NCBI GenBank assembly: GCA_023333565.1 | Contig: JAJKFH010004137.1 | Span: 1 to 64,000 of the forward strand | Origin: Puffinus mauretanicus | Lineage: Eukaryota; Chordata; Aves; Procellariiformes; Procellariidae | Length of the DNA stretch: 64,000 nt | Direction: 5' to 3' | Part shown: in pieces, positions 1 to 8,193 of the stretch | How the letters are laid out: every line of letters begins with the position of its first letter | How positions within the stretch are numbered: position 1 is the stretch's first letter | Notes under the pieces: model-generated | What the model was told of the DNA's origin: nothing | Database searches by the model: none | The model's input: the letters and a program-made list of their open reading frames with translations, nothing else | Position numbers and translations under genes: made by a program

Positions 1-448
1 AGACACAGTGAGCTCTTTAGCTCATTATCAGCAGTAAAACCAGGTACATATCTGTCTCTGCATTGCCACACAGACAACAAGGTTACTGATAATGACTTAG
101 TTGGAGAAGCACCTAAAATCCTCAAGTGCTCCACTAACACAGATGCAGTTCCTCCTTGAAGGAGGGTAAACTGTCTGCACTTCAAGGTGACAACTGAAGT
201 ATAAACAGATTTAAATCAAAATTATCATGTGTCCATTAATTTCAAGCTATACCAAGCATGATCTGTGAAGATATAATCACTGAGAAAGGCAGACAAGCTG
301 CAAGTCAGAGGTGTGCTTGATCCAGATCCTGCTGTAACACCCAGTAAATCGATAACTCCGGTTTTGTGGATAAGACTTTTTTTCATTTCTCTGCTGGGTC
401 TAATAACCATGGGGAAGAGGGATTGAAATGAATTATTTTTTCAGTTTC
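1..448. other. ERICH3 intronic sequence left of the ERV
   Basis: This is intron 9 of the minus-strand gene ERICH3, upstream of the ERV insertion. I see no exon with usable splice sites, no RNA gene and no repeat. It is moderately AT-rich unique DNA. Confidence 0.5.
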
Positions 449-689
449 TGTCCTGGTTTCGGCTGGGATAGGGTTGTTCTCTTCCTAGTACCTCGTGTTT
501 TGGATTTAGTATGAGGAGAATGTTGATAACACACTGATGTTTTCAGTTGTTGCTAAGTGCCCTCCTAGTCCAAGGACAGCTCCCGTGCCTACTGACTGAG
601 CTAGGTACACAAGATGGGAGGGAACATGATCAGGACAGCCAGCCCAGCTGGCTAATGGGGTATTCCATACCATGTGATGTCATGCTCAG

Positions 690-697
690 TATATGAA
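690..697 (+). promoter_or_regulatory. TATA-like box of the ERV 5' LTR
   Basis: TATATGAA lies about 140 bp upstream of the ATTAAA signal, the usual spacing for an LTR promoter. The same octamer is kept in the 3' LTR (6942-6949). Whether it is active is not visible. Confidence 0.5.
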
Positions 698-830
698 GAG
701 TAGGCGTGATCCAGGAAGTACCGATCGCTACTTGGTTATCGGTCAGCGCGGGTGGTGAGCAATTGCATTGTGCATCACTCATTTGTATATTTTATCATTA
801 TCATTATTATTTTCCCTTTTTTTCCGTTCT

Positions 831-836
831 ATTAAA
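831..836 (+). terminator. LTR polyadenylation signal ATTAAA
   Basis: ATTAAA precedes the likely R/U5 boundary. The same hexamer occurs in the 3' LTR at 7085-7090, where it would end the genomic transcript. Confidence 0.5.
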
Positions 837-974
837 CTGTCTTTATCTCAACTCACGAGTTTTCCTCACTCTTACCCTTCCGATTCTCTCCCCGTCCCGC
901 TGGGGGTGGGGGGAGTGAGTGAGCGGCTGCGTGGTATTTGGCTGCCTGCCAGGTTAAACCACGACAGTCCTTTT

Positions 975-992
975 TGGCGCCCAACGTGGGGC
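975..992 (+). other. Retroviral primer binding site, tRNA-Lys1,2 type
   Basis: Eight bases after the LTR end is an 18-nt stretch, TGGCGCCCAACGTGGGGC, which matches the complement of the tRNA-Lys1,2 3' end as used by several lentiviruses, betaretroviruses and foamy viruses. ERV-L was named for a leucine primer, so this primer choice is a departure from that name. Confidence 0.85.
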
Positions 993-1078
993 TCGAAGGG
1001 TTGAGATAACGACACATCTGACCCGAACGGGTTAAAACAAATTTGTTATAAGCATTCATTATATCAGTTTAGTACTCG

Positions 1079-3070
1079 ATGTTCACAATGTTTATTTATT
1101 TGCTCTCAGAGTTTTTGGATCTGTTTTTGGAGTTGTGGTATATAGCACCTTACTGGCTGTCTATACTGCTGATTATCAGTTTGTATGTGGGGTTGATCAT
1201 CTCTGGGAAATGGGTTAAGGTCATTGCTTTGCTATACTGTGTGATCTGGTTTTATGTTATGATAAAATTATTGGTCACGAGCCTATACTCAGCACTGCCA
1301 TCATTCCTGTTCTTCGGGAGCTATCTTTTGGAAACTATTAATAATTACACTTCTTACGTCTTCACCTCAGAGGATGAATTTAGTGGGGAGACAGGATGGG
1401 ACACTTTCTCCCACTTGTTCACCTTCCCTTCCATATCTTCAGAAACTCCTTTTTCTTCTATCCTCTTCATGAAGATGTCCACGATATTCCCCGAGAATTT
1501 TGAATATCCTTGGGATGTTCAAACGAGCATGTTCATATTGCTATGTCTTCTGAATGTGGTTCAGGCCTTGTTTAGAGTTAAACAACTATTCAGGAATACT
1601 GTCCAGAGATCAACCCCAGCAACAGACACAGTGACTACTCAAACCCCCATGACAGGCACTGTAGCTACTTCAACCCGCACGACAACCACTGTGGCTACTC
1701 AAACCCCTGCGACAGGCACCGTGGCTACTTCAACCCCCACAACAACCACTATGGCTACTCAGACCCCGCCAACAGTCACTGCAGTTACTCCAACCAGTGC
1801 GACAAGCACTGCAGCCACTCAAACCCCGACAACAGTCACTACAATTACTCCAACCCCCGCGACAGGCACTGCAGCTACCCAAACCCTCGCGACGGGTACT
1901 ACAGCTGAACAAGAGGACCAACCGTCGCTGGTATCTGTCGCCCCTGTACAGAAGAAGAAATCTTGGAAGCGGAAGTCGGGTCGTTTAGAAAGGGATGATG
2001 GAAAAGCAGGGCCATCACGAGGAGGGGAGGAGGAAGAGGAAGAACTCATAAACGAGACGGAAACCACCCGATCCTTAACCCTGAATGAGTTGCGAGATAT
2101 GCGGAAAGATTTCAGCCGTCGTCCAGGCGAGCATATTGTCACCTGGCTGCTCCGATGCTGGGATAATGGGGCCAGTAGCCTGGAATTAGAGGGGAAGGAG
2201 GCCAAACAGCTGGGATCCCTTGCTAGGGAAGCGGGTATTGACAAAGCAATTGGAAAAGGGACACAGGTCCTCAGCCTCTGGAGGCGACTGCTGTCAGGCG
2301 TGAAGGAAAGGTATCCCTTCAAGGAAGATGTTATATATCGCCTAGGCAAATGGACCACTATGGAGAGAGGTATCCAGTACCTGAGAGAACTAGGCGTGCT
2401 AGAGGTGGTTTATAGTGACCTGGACAACAACCAAACACCCAAAGATCCAGATGACGTCCAGTGCACCCGACCCATGTGGCGGAAGTTGGTACGGAGCGCA
2501 CCAGCATCGTATGCCAGTTCGTTGGCCGTACTGTCCTGGAAAGAGGAAGAAGCACCAACGGTGGATGAGGTGGTTAGCAGACTTCGGGATTTTGAAGAAA
2601 CTATCTCCTCCTCCCTTGTCTCGGCTGTGGAGAAACTGTCCCGGGAGTTCCAGCAATTCAAAGAGGATATGTCCTATTCTCCACCTGTACGGACCAGTAT
2701 CTCAGCCATTAGGAGTCAGCGTTTTTCTCCTCAAGAGAGAGGATATAGAAAGTACACACCACGGGGCACCCTGTGGTTTTACCTGCGTGACCACGGAGAG
2801 GACATGAGGCAGTGGGATGGAAAACCTACCTTCATCCTAGAGGCACGTGTACGTGAGTTGCAAGGAAAAACAATCACACAAGGGGGTTCTCCCAGGAAAA
2901 ATGCTGCTCCAGTTGTCAGGAAAAACCTGTCTCACGACGGTCCAGTTTCCAGTGAACAGTTCCCCAGACAGAGTAGAAGGGCTGATCTTACTTTGGATTG
3001 TAATTACAATGAAGAAATTCTTGACTCACGTTTGCACGAAGTGAGAGATGGATACTATGACCAGAACTAG
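1079..3070 (+). CDS. gag: ERV Gag polyprotein, 663 aa
   Basis: An uninterrupted frame from ATG 1079 to TAG 3068-3070. The leader from the LTR end is 112 nt. Residues 1-90 are strongly hydrophobic, with about three segments of membrane-spanning length (roughly 25-45, 48-68, 70-88) and another near 148-165. Residues 187-276 form nine 10-residue Thr/Pro-rich repeats. A charged linker containing a glutamate run follows, then a region from about 335 to 520 that I read as capsid-like from its helical pattern and resemblance to avian ERV Gag proteins. The C-terminus is basic and has no CCHC zinc knuckle. A hydrophobic Gag N-terminus is unusual. The next in-frame Met (codon 4) is an alternative start. 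Gag function follows from position and family, not from a catalytic motif. Confidence 0.8.
   Translation: MFTMFIYLLSEFLDLFLELWYIAPYWLSILLIISLYVGLIISGKWVKVIALLYCVIWFYVMIKLLVTSLYSALPSFLFFGSYLLETINNYTSYVFTSEDEFSGETGWDTFSHLFTFPSISSETPFSSILFMKMSTIFPENFEYPWDVQTSMFILLCLLNVVQALFRVKQLFRNTVQRSTPATDTVTTQTPMTGTVATSTRTTTTVATQTPATGTVATSTPTTTTMATQTPPTVTAVTPTSATSTAATQTPTTVTTITPTPATGTAATQTLATGTTAEQEDQPSLVSVAPVQKKKSWKRKSGRLERDDGKAGPSRGGEEEEEELINETETTRSLTLNELRDMRKDFSRRPGEHIVTWLLRCWDNGASSLELEGKEAKQLGSLAREAGIDKAIGKGTQVLSLWRRLLSGVKERYPFKEDVIYRLGKWTTMERGIQYLRELGVLEVVYSDLDNNQTPKDPDDVQCTRPMWRKLVRSAPASYASSLAVLSWKEEEAPTVDEVVSRLRDFEETISSSLVSAVEKLSREFQQFKEDMSYSPPVRTSISAIRSQRFSPQERGYRKYTPRGTLWFYLRDHGEDMRQWDGKPTFILEARVRELQGKTITQGGSPRKNAAPVVRKNLSHDGPVSSEQFPRQSRRADLTLDCNYNEEILDSRLHEVRDGYYDQN
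1637..1906 (+). repeat. 30-bp coding minisatellite in gag, nine units
   Basis: Nine consecutive 30-bp units encode degenerate 10-residue repeats of the type TQTPATGTVA. Odd and even units often alternate in sequence, suggesting growth by 60-bp steps. The frame is preserved throughout. Confidence 0.9.
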
Positions 3071-3098
3071 AGGGGCCCTGCCTCCAGCCAGGTGGAGG
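3068..3098 (+). promoter_or_regulatory. In-frame TAG plus hairpin, putative gag-pol readthrough site
   Basis: gag and pol share a frame, separated only by TAG at 3068-3070. Ten nucleotides later CCTCCA (3081-3086) pairs perfectly with TGGAGG (3093-3098) around the 6-nt loop GCCAGG. CCTGGC at 3140-3145 is the exact complement of that loop, so a pseudoknot is possible. Gammaretroviruses use a stop codon followed by an 8-nt spacer and a pseudoknot for readthrough; this layout is similar. Function is inferred. Confidence 0.6.
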
Positions 3099-6000
3099 AA
3101 AGGGACAACCGGGTTTACTGGACTGTGTGGATTCGATGGCCTGGCACATCAGACCCACAGGAGTATAAGGCTCTAGTAGACACCGGTGCACAGTGTACCC
3201 TGATGCCATCAAACTATAAAGGGGCAGAACCCATTTGTATTTCTGGAGTGACAGGGGGATCCCAAGAGTTAACTGTATTGGAGGCCGAAGTGAGCCTGAC
3301 CGGGAATGAGTGGCAGAAGCACCCCATTGTGACTGGCCCAGAGGCTCCGTGCATCCTTGGCATAGACTACCTCAGGAGAGGGTATTTCAAGGACCCAAAA
3401 GGGTACCGGTGGGCTTTTGGTATAGCTGCCCTGGAGACGGAGGAAATTAAACAGCTGTCCACCTTGCCTGGTCTCTCGGAGGACCCTTCTGTTGTGGGGT
3501 TGCTGAGGGTTGAAGAACAGCAGGTACCAATCGCTACCACAACAGTGCACCGGCGGCAATACCGCACCAACCGAGACTCTCTGATCCCCATTCACAAGCT
3601 GATTTGTCGACTGGAGAGCCAAGGAGTTATCAGCAAGACTCGCTCACCCTTTAACAGTCCCATATGGCCAGTGCGAAAGTCTAATGGGGAGTGGAGACTA
3701 ACAGTAGACTACCGCGGCCTGAACGAAGTCACGCCGCCACTGAGTGCTGCCGTGCCGGACATGCTAGAACTTCAATACGAACTGGAGTCAAAGGCAGCCA
3801 AGTGGTACGCCACAATTGACATTGCTAATGCCTTCTTCTCCATCCCTTTGGCGGCAGAGTGCAGGCCACAGTTTGCTTTCACTTGGAGGGGCGTCCAGTA
3901 CACCTGGAACCGACTGCCCCAGGGGTGGAAACACAGCCCTACCATTTGCCATGGACTGATCCACACCGCACTGGAACAGGGTGAGGCTCCAGAACATCTG
4001 CAGTACATTGATGACATCATCGTGTGGGGCAACACAGCAGAGGAAGTTTTTGAGAAAGGGAAGAAAATAATTCAAATCCTTCTGAAATCTGGTTTTGCCA
4101 TAAAACAAAGTAAGGTCAAGGGACCTGCACAGGAGATCCAGTTTTTAGGAATAAAATGGCAAGATGGACGTCGTCAGATCCCAACAGATGTGATCAACAA
4201 AATAACAGCCATGTCTCCACCAACTAGCAAAAAGGAAACACAAGCTTTCTTAGGCGTTGTGGGCTTTTGGAGAATGCATATTCCAAATTACAGTCAGATC
4301 GTAAGCCCTCTCTATCACGTGACCAGGAAGAAGAATGACTTCAAATGGGGCCCTGAGCAGCGACAAGCCTTTGAACAAATTAAACAGGAGATAGTTCATG
4401 CAGTAGCCCTTGGGCCAGTCCGGGCAGGACAAGATGTAAGGAATGTGCTCTACACCGCAGCCGGGGAGAATGGCCCTACCTGGAGCCTCTGGCAGAAAGC
4501 ACCAGGGGAGACTCGAGGTCGACCCTTAGGGTTCTGGAGTCGGGGATACAGAGGATCCGAGGCCCGCTACACTCCAACTGAGAAGGAGATATTGGCAGCA
4601 TATGAAGGGGTTCGAGCTGCTTCGGAAGTGGTTGGTACTGAAGCACAGCTCCTCCTGGCACCCCGACTGCCGGTGCTGGGCTGGATGTTCAAGGGGAGCG
4701 TCCCCTCTACACATCATGCAACCGATGCTACGTGGAGTAAGTGGGTCGCGCTGATCACACAACGGGCCCGAATAGGAAACCCCAGTCGCCCAGGAATCTT
4801 GGAGGTGATCACGAACTGGCCAGAAGGCAAAGATTTTGGCATATTCCCAGAGGAGGAGGTGACACGTGCTGAAGAGGCCCCACTGTATAATAAACTACCA
4901 GAAAACGAGAAGCAATATGCCCTGTTCACTGATGGGTCCTGTCGCCTTGTGGGAAAGCATCGGAGGTGGAAAGCTGCTGTATGGAGTCCTATACGCCAAG
5001 TTGCAGAAACTGCTGAAGGAGAAGGTGAATCGAGCCAGTTTGCAGAGGTGAAAGCCATCCAGCTGGCCTTGGACATTGCTGAACGAGAAAAATGGCCAGT
5101 ACTTTATCTCTATACTGACTCATGGATGGTGGCAAATGCCCTGTGGGGGTGGTTGCAACAGTGGAAGCAGAACAACTGGCAGCGCAGAGGTAAACCCATC
5201 TGGGCTGCCGCATTGTGGCAAGATATTGCTGCCCGGGTAGAGAACCTGACTGTAAAGGTACGTCACGTAGATGCTCACGTGCCCAAGAGTCGGGCCACTG
5301 AGCAACATCAAAATAACCAGCAGGTAGACCAGGCTGCTAAGATTGAAGTGGCTCAGGTGGATTTGGACTGGCAACATAAGGGTGAATTATTTATAGCTCG
5401 GTGGGCCCATGACGCATCAGGCCATCAAGGAAGAGATGCAACGTATAGATGGGCTCGTGATCGAGGGGTGGACTTAACCATGGACGCTATTGCACAGGTT
5501 ATCCACGAATGTGAAACGTGCGCTGCAATCAAACAAGCCAAGCGAGTAAAGCCTCTTTGGTATGGAGAACGATGGTTGAAATATAAATATGGGGAGGCCT
5601 GGCAGATTGATTATATCACACTCCCACAAACCCGACACGGTAAGCGCTATGTGCTCACCATGGTGGAAGCAACCACCGGATGGCTGGAAACATACCCTGT
5701 GCCCCATGCCACTGCCCGGAACACCATCCTGGGCCTTGAAAAGCAAGTCCTGTGGCGACATGGCACTCCAGAAAGAATTGAGTCAGACAACGGGACTCAC
5801 TTCCGAAACACCCTCATAGACACCTGGGCCAAAGAGCATGGCATTGAGTGGGTCTATCACATCCCCTACCATGCACCAGCCTCTGGGAAAATCGAACGAT
5901 ACAATGGACTGCTAAAGACTACGTTGAGAGCAATGGGTGGTGGGACATTCAAGCATTGGGACACACATTTAGCAAAGGCCACCTGGTTAGTCAATACCAG

Positions 6001-6256
6001 GGGATCTGCCAATCGAGCTGGCCCTGCCCAGTCAAGACTCTTACGTACTGTAGATGGAGATAAAGTCCCTGTTGTGCACATAAGAAATATGCTGGGGAAG
6101 ACAGTCTGGGTTACTCCTGCCTCTGGCAAGGGAAAACCCATTCGTGGGATTGCTTTTGCTCAAGGACCTGGGTACACTTGGTGGGTGATGCGACAGGATG
6201 GGGAGGTCCGGTGTGTACCTCAAGGGGATTTGATTTTGGGTGAAAATAGCCAATGA
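3092..6256 (+). CDS. pol: ERV Pro-Pol polyprotein (protease, RT, RNase H, integrase), open over 1054 codons
   Basis: The frame is open directly after the gag TAG; 3092 is merely a GTG codon and probably not a true start, since Pol would be made by readthrough. Domains, numbered from 3092: aspartic protease with Asp-Thr-Gly at 30-32 and a GIDYL-type flap/helix motif; reverse transcriptase with YIDD at 305-308; RNase H with Asp 614, a Glu near 652 and Asp 676; integrase with zinc-binding His773, His778, Cys807 and Cys810, then Asp840, Asp899 and Glu935, giving the D,D-35-E spacing. The C-terminal domain ends at 6256 without a dUTPase. Every catalytic residue I can place is intact and there are no internal stops. 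The overall look is ERV-L-like. Confidence 0.93.
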   Translation: MEERDNRVYWTVWIRWPGTSDPQEYKALVDTGAQCTLMPSNYKGAEPICISGVTGGSQELTVLEAEVSLTGNEWQKHPIVTGPEAPCILGIDYLRRGYFKDPKGYRWAFGIAALETEEIKQLSTLPGLSEDPSVVGLLRVEEQQVPIATTTVHRRQYRTNRDSLIPIHKLICRLESQGVISKTRSPFNSPIWPVRKSNGEWRLTVDYRGLNEVTPPLSAAVPDMLELQYELESKAAKWYATIDIANAFFSIPLAAECRPQFAFTWRGVQYTWNRLPQGWKHSPTICHGLIHTALEQGEAPEHLQYIDDIIVWGNTAEEVFEKGKKIIQILLKSGFAIKQSKVKGPAQEIQFLGIKWQDGRRQIPTDVINKITAMSPPTSKKETQAFLGVVGFWRMHIPNYSQIVSPLYHVTRKKNDFKWGPEQRQAFEQIKQEIVHAVALGPVRAGQDVRNVLYTAAGENGPTWSLWQKAPGETRGRPLGFWSRGYRGSEARYTPTEKEILAAYEGVRAASEVVGTEAQLLLAPRLPVLGWMFKGSVPSTHHATDATWSKWVALITQRARIGNPSRPGILEVITNWPEGKDFGIFPEEEVTRAEEAPLYNKLPENEKQYALFTDGSCRLVGKHRRWKAAVWSPIRQVAETAEGEGESSQFAEVKAIQLALDIAEREKWPVLYLYTDSWMVANALWGWLQQWKQNNWQRRGKPIWAAALWQDIAARVENLTVKVRHVDAHVPKSRATEQHQNNQQVDQAAKIEVAQVDLDWQHKGELFIARWAHDASGHQGRDATYRWARDRGVDLTMDAIAQVIHECETCAAIKQAKRVKPLWYGERWLKYKYGEAWQIDYITLPQTRHGKRYVLTMVEATTGWLETYPVPHATARNTILGLEKQVLWRHGTPERIESDNGTHFRNTLIDTWAKEHGIEWVYHIPYHAPASGKIERYNGLLKTTLRAMGGGTFKHWDTHLAKATWLVNTRGSANRAGPAQSRLLRTVDGDKVPVVHIRNMLGKTVWVTPASGKGKPIRGIAFAQGPGYTWWVMRQDGEVRCVPQGDLILGENSQ

Positions 6257-6701
6257 ACTGAATTTTGATGTCAACTGTTACATGATATTGTATATCATTA
6301 TTTCTATGATATAGCAGTGGTATAGCAGTGAAAATCACACAGATTAGTGAAGAATGAACTAACTCCGATGAAACAGAGCAAAGTGCAACGATGATAGAAC
6401 TGGACGAGCGCAGCAGTACCGAAATGAGAACTAGCTTCAGGATGCAACAGCCCGACACCACACACCATCTCCTCGGCCCTGAAAGACTGTTATAACAGGT
6501 GGAGCCCAAAGTCATGGACTAAATAAACTCAGTGGACATTTTAGAGGGATAATCCATAGACCAAGGGAATGATGTCTGTGCGTGCATATATATATATGTG
6601 TATATATAAAGAAAGATAGTGGTGGTTAATTGAAATGTATTAAAAAAAAAAGATGTGAGATCTTAGCACGACATAAATGGTATGGAATAAGGGGTGGATA
6701 C
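6257..6701 (+). other. ERV 3' non-coding region, no env
   Basis: These 445 bp lie between the pol stop and the 3' LTR. No reading frame resembling env is present. The stretch holds a TA/TG microsatellite (about 6583-6608), an A10 run near 6641, and a short purine stretch AAGGGGTGG just before the LTR that may act as an imperfect polypurine tract. Confidence 0.75.
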
Positions 6702-7213
6702 TGTCCTGGTTTCGGCTGGGATAGGGTTAAATTTCTTCCTAGTACTGTGTTTTGGATTTAGTATGAGGAGAATGTTGATAACACACTGATGTTTTCAGTT
6801 GTTGCTAAGTGCCCTCCTAGTCCAAGGACAGCTCCCGTGCCTACTGACTGAGCTAGGTACACAAGATGGGAGGGAACATGATCAGGACAGCCAGCCCAGC
6901 TGGCTAATGGGGTATTCCATACCATGTGATGTCATGCTCAGTATATGAAGAGTAGGCGTGATCCAGGAAGTACCGATCGCTACTTGGTTATCGGTCAGCG
7001 CGGGTGGTGAGCAATTGCATTGTGCATCACTCATTTGTATATTTTATCATTATCATTATTATTATCCCTTTTTTTTCCTGTTCTATTAAACTGTCTTTAT
7101 CTCAACTCACGAATTTTCCTCACTCTTACCCTTCCGATTCTCTCCCCGTCCCGCTGGGGGTGGGGGGGGTGAGTGAGCGGCTGCGTGGTATTTGGCTGCC
7201 TGCCAGGCTAAAC
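6702..7213 (+). repeat. 3' LTR of the ERV, 3' end truncated
   Basis: It matches the 5' LTR closely from TG 6702 and breaks off at TAAAC (7213), lacking the last seven or so bases including the terminal CA. TATA-like box at 6942-6949 and ATTAAA at 7085-7090 are kept. No 5-bp duplication of the left flank follows. Confidence 0.9.
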
Positions 7214-7977
7214 TAATGAGCCAGCTACCTAACAGAAACCCAAACGGTTGGAAAACAAAGCATTTTGAACGACTTGTTGAGACTGCTCCTCTTCTATAAA
7301 ATGGAGTGACAGCCTCTCTATGTTACAGTTAGGAGGCTCATATAAGAGACCAGATTCCTACTCCTGATTCACATTAACTGCAGACACAAAGAGCCACCCT
7401 ACACCACCTACGAGTGTCAGGACATCGTGATGTACGTAGTACATTGATTCAAATCTGCAAGCAGAGGATGAAACGGAAACTGGAACTTTCACTTCAGCTA
7501 ATCACAAGTCTCTCTGGAAAACCATATTTTCTTCACAGACAACTATGTTTTAAAAACTTTTCCTCCACCAAAACTGCTTTTTTATGTAAGGCTTGATTGC
7601 AATTCCCCTCACATTCCAGCTGTTTACAAACTACTGTGAAATATCCTACAGTCATTCAGTCTAGAAATCCTTTTGGTTTGTGGGCATAAAATGTAAATGT
7701 GACAATTTCTGAAAAGAGTCCTACCTTTTAATTATTTGTTCATGGTTTTTTTCAGGGACCTCTGAGATATTGAAGCAGTTCTACTGTGCAGAAATGCTGG
7801 ACCTCGGCAAGCAGAAAACTCTCTGTGCAAGGATCACAGCATCGGTGTAGAAATCACTGTGGCATTACTTCTTTGTGAACCAAAGCCTTAACCCAACAGG
7901 GAAAATCAACTGGGATCTTTACTGAGAATCAGAGGGGGTATTTAATGTGTGGCTGTGGTGTCATACTCAAAACAGGA
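7214..7977. other. ERICH3 intron right of the ERV
   Basis: No exon, RNA gene or known repeat recognised. The short open frames here have no splice sites or family resemblance. Confidence 0.45.
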
Positions 7978-8115
7978 AACAAATACAACTGCAGTTGACC
8001 TGAAGGAGACGTGAAAATAGTTGTCATTTACGGGGAGAATCTGGTTAACAAATACAACTGCATTTGACCTGAAGGAGATGTGAAAATAGTTGTCATTTAT
8101 GGGGAGAATTTGGTT
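7978..8115. repeat. 69-bp tandem duplication
   Basis: Two adjacent copies (7978-8046 and 8047-8115) differ at only about five positions. The right copy runs straight into LTR-like sequence. The unit is not a simple microsatellite; its origin is unknown to me. Confidence 0.85.
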
Positions 8116-8193
8116 GAGAATATGAGAATAATGTTGATAACACACTGATATTTTAGTTGTTGCTAAGTAGCCGGCTGGGGCTAAACCACAACA
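8109..8193 (+). mobile_element. Internally deleted LTR remnant
   Basis: 8121-8169 matches the segment of the 5' LTR around 513-560 (GTTGATAACACACTGAT...TTGCTAAGT). The sequence then jumps to an LTR 3' end (GGCTAAACCACAACA) close to the ends of the other LTRs in this window. About 350 bp of the LTR middle are missing. Homology may reach left to about 8109. The orientation is the same as the nearby ERV. Confidence 0.8.

Larger units (their letters stand above)
449..966 (+). repeat. 5' LTR of the ERV
   Basis: The LTR runs 518 bp from TG (449-450) to CA (965-966). U3 holds a TATA-like TATATGAA (690-697). An ATTAAA polyadenylation signal (831-836) follows about 135 bp later, so R probably spans about 715-855 and U5 the remainder. 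It is nearly identical to the copy at 6702-7213. The U5 end resembles that of the solo LTR at 56,482-57,076. Confidence 0.93.
449..7213 (+). mobile_element. Near-complete env-less endogenous retrovirus, ERV-L-like (class III)
   Basis: Order: 5' LTR (449-966), tRNA-Lys-type primer binding site (975-992), gag (1079-3070), in-frame TAG, pro-pol (to 6256), 445 bp without an env gene, then 3' LTR (6702-7213). The pol reads as ERV-L-like from its RT connection region, the spacing of RNase H and integrase, and the absence of env; there is no dUTPase domain after integrase, which mammalian ERV-L carries. Both reading frames are open over their full length. The LTRs differ at roughly a dozen positions, about half of them in the first 45 bp, so the insertion is recent on a bird time scale. 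The element lies antisense to ERICH3. The final bases of the 3' LTR are missing and I see no target-site duplication. Family assignment rests on memory of motifs, not on a search. Confidence 0.92.

Noticed and set aside
225..410. 61-codon minus-strand frame as an ERICH3 exon
   Set aside because: No clear splice sites and no similarity to the protein.
706..1059. Short frames within the 5' LTR on both strands
   Set aside because: They overlap the R/U5 and primer-site signals and recur in the 3' LTR and the solo LTR as composition.
6257..6701. A remnant env gene
   Set aside because: Only 445 bp with stops in every frame and a TA/TG microsatellite; no signal peptide, furin site or fusion peptide is recognisable.
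7004..7216. 70-codon frame in the 3' LTR
   Set aside because: It is the LTR copy of a frame at the same place in the 5' LTR; no sign of coding.
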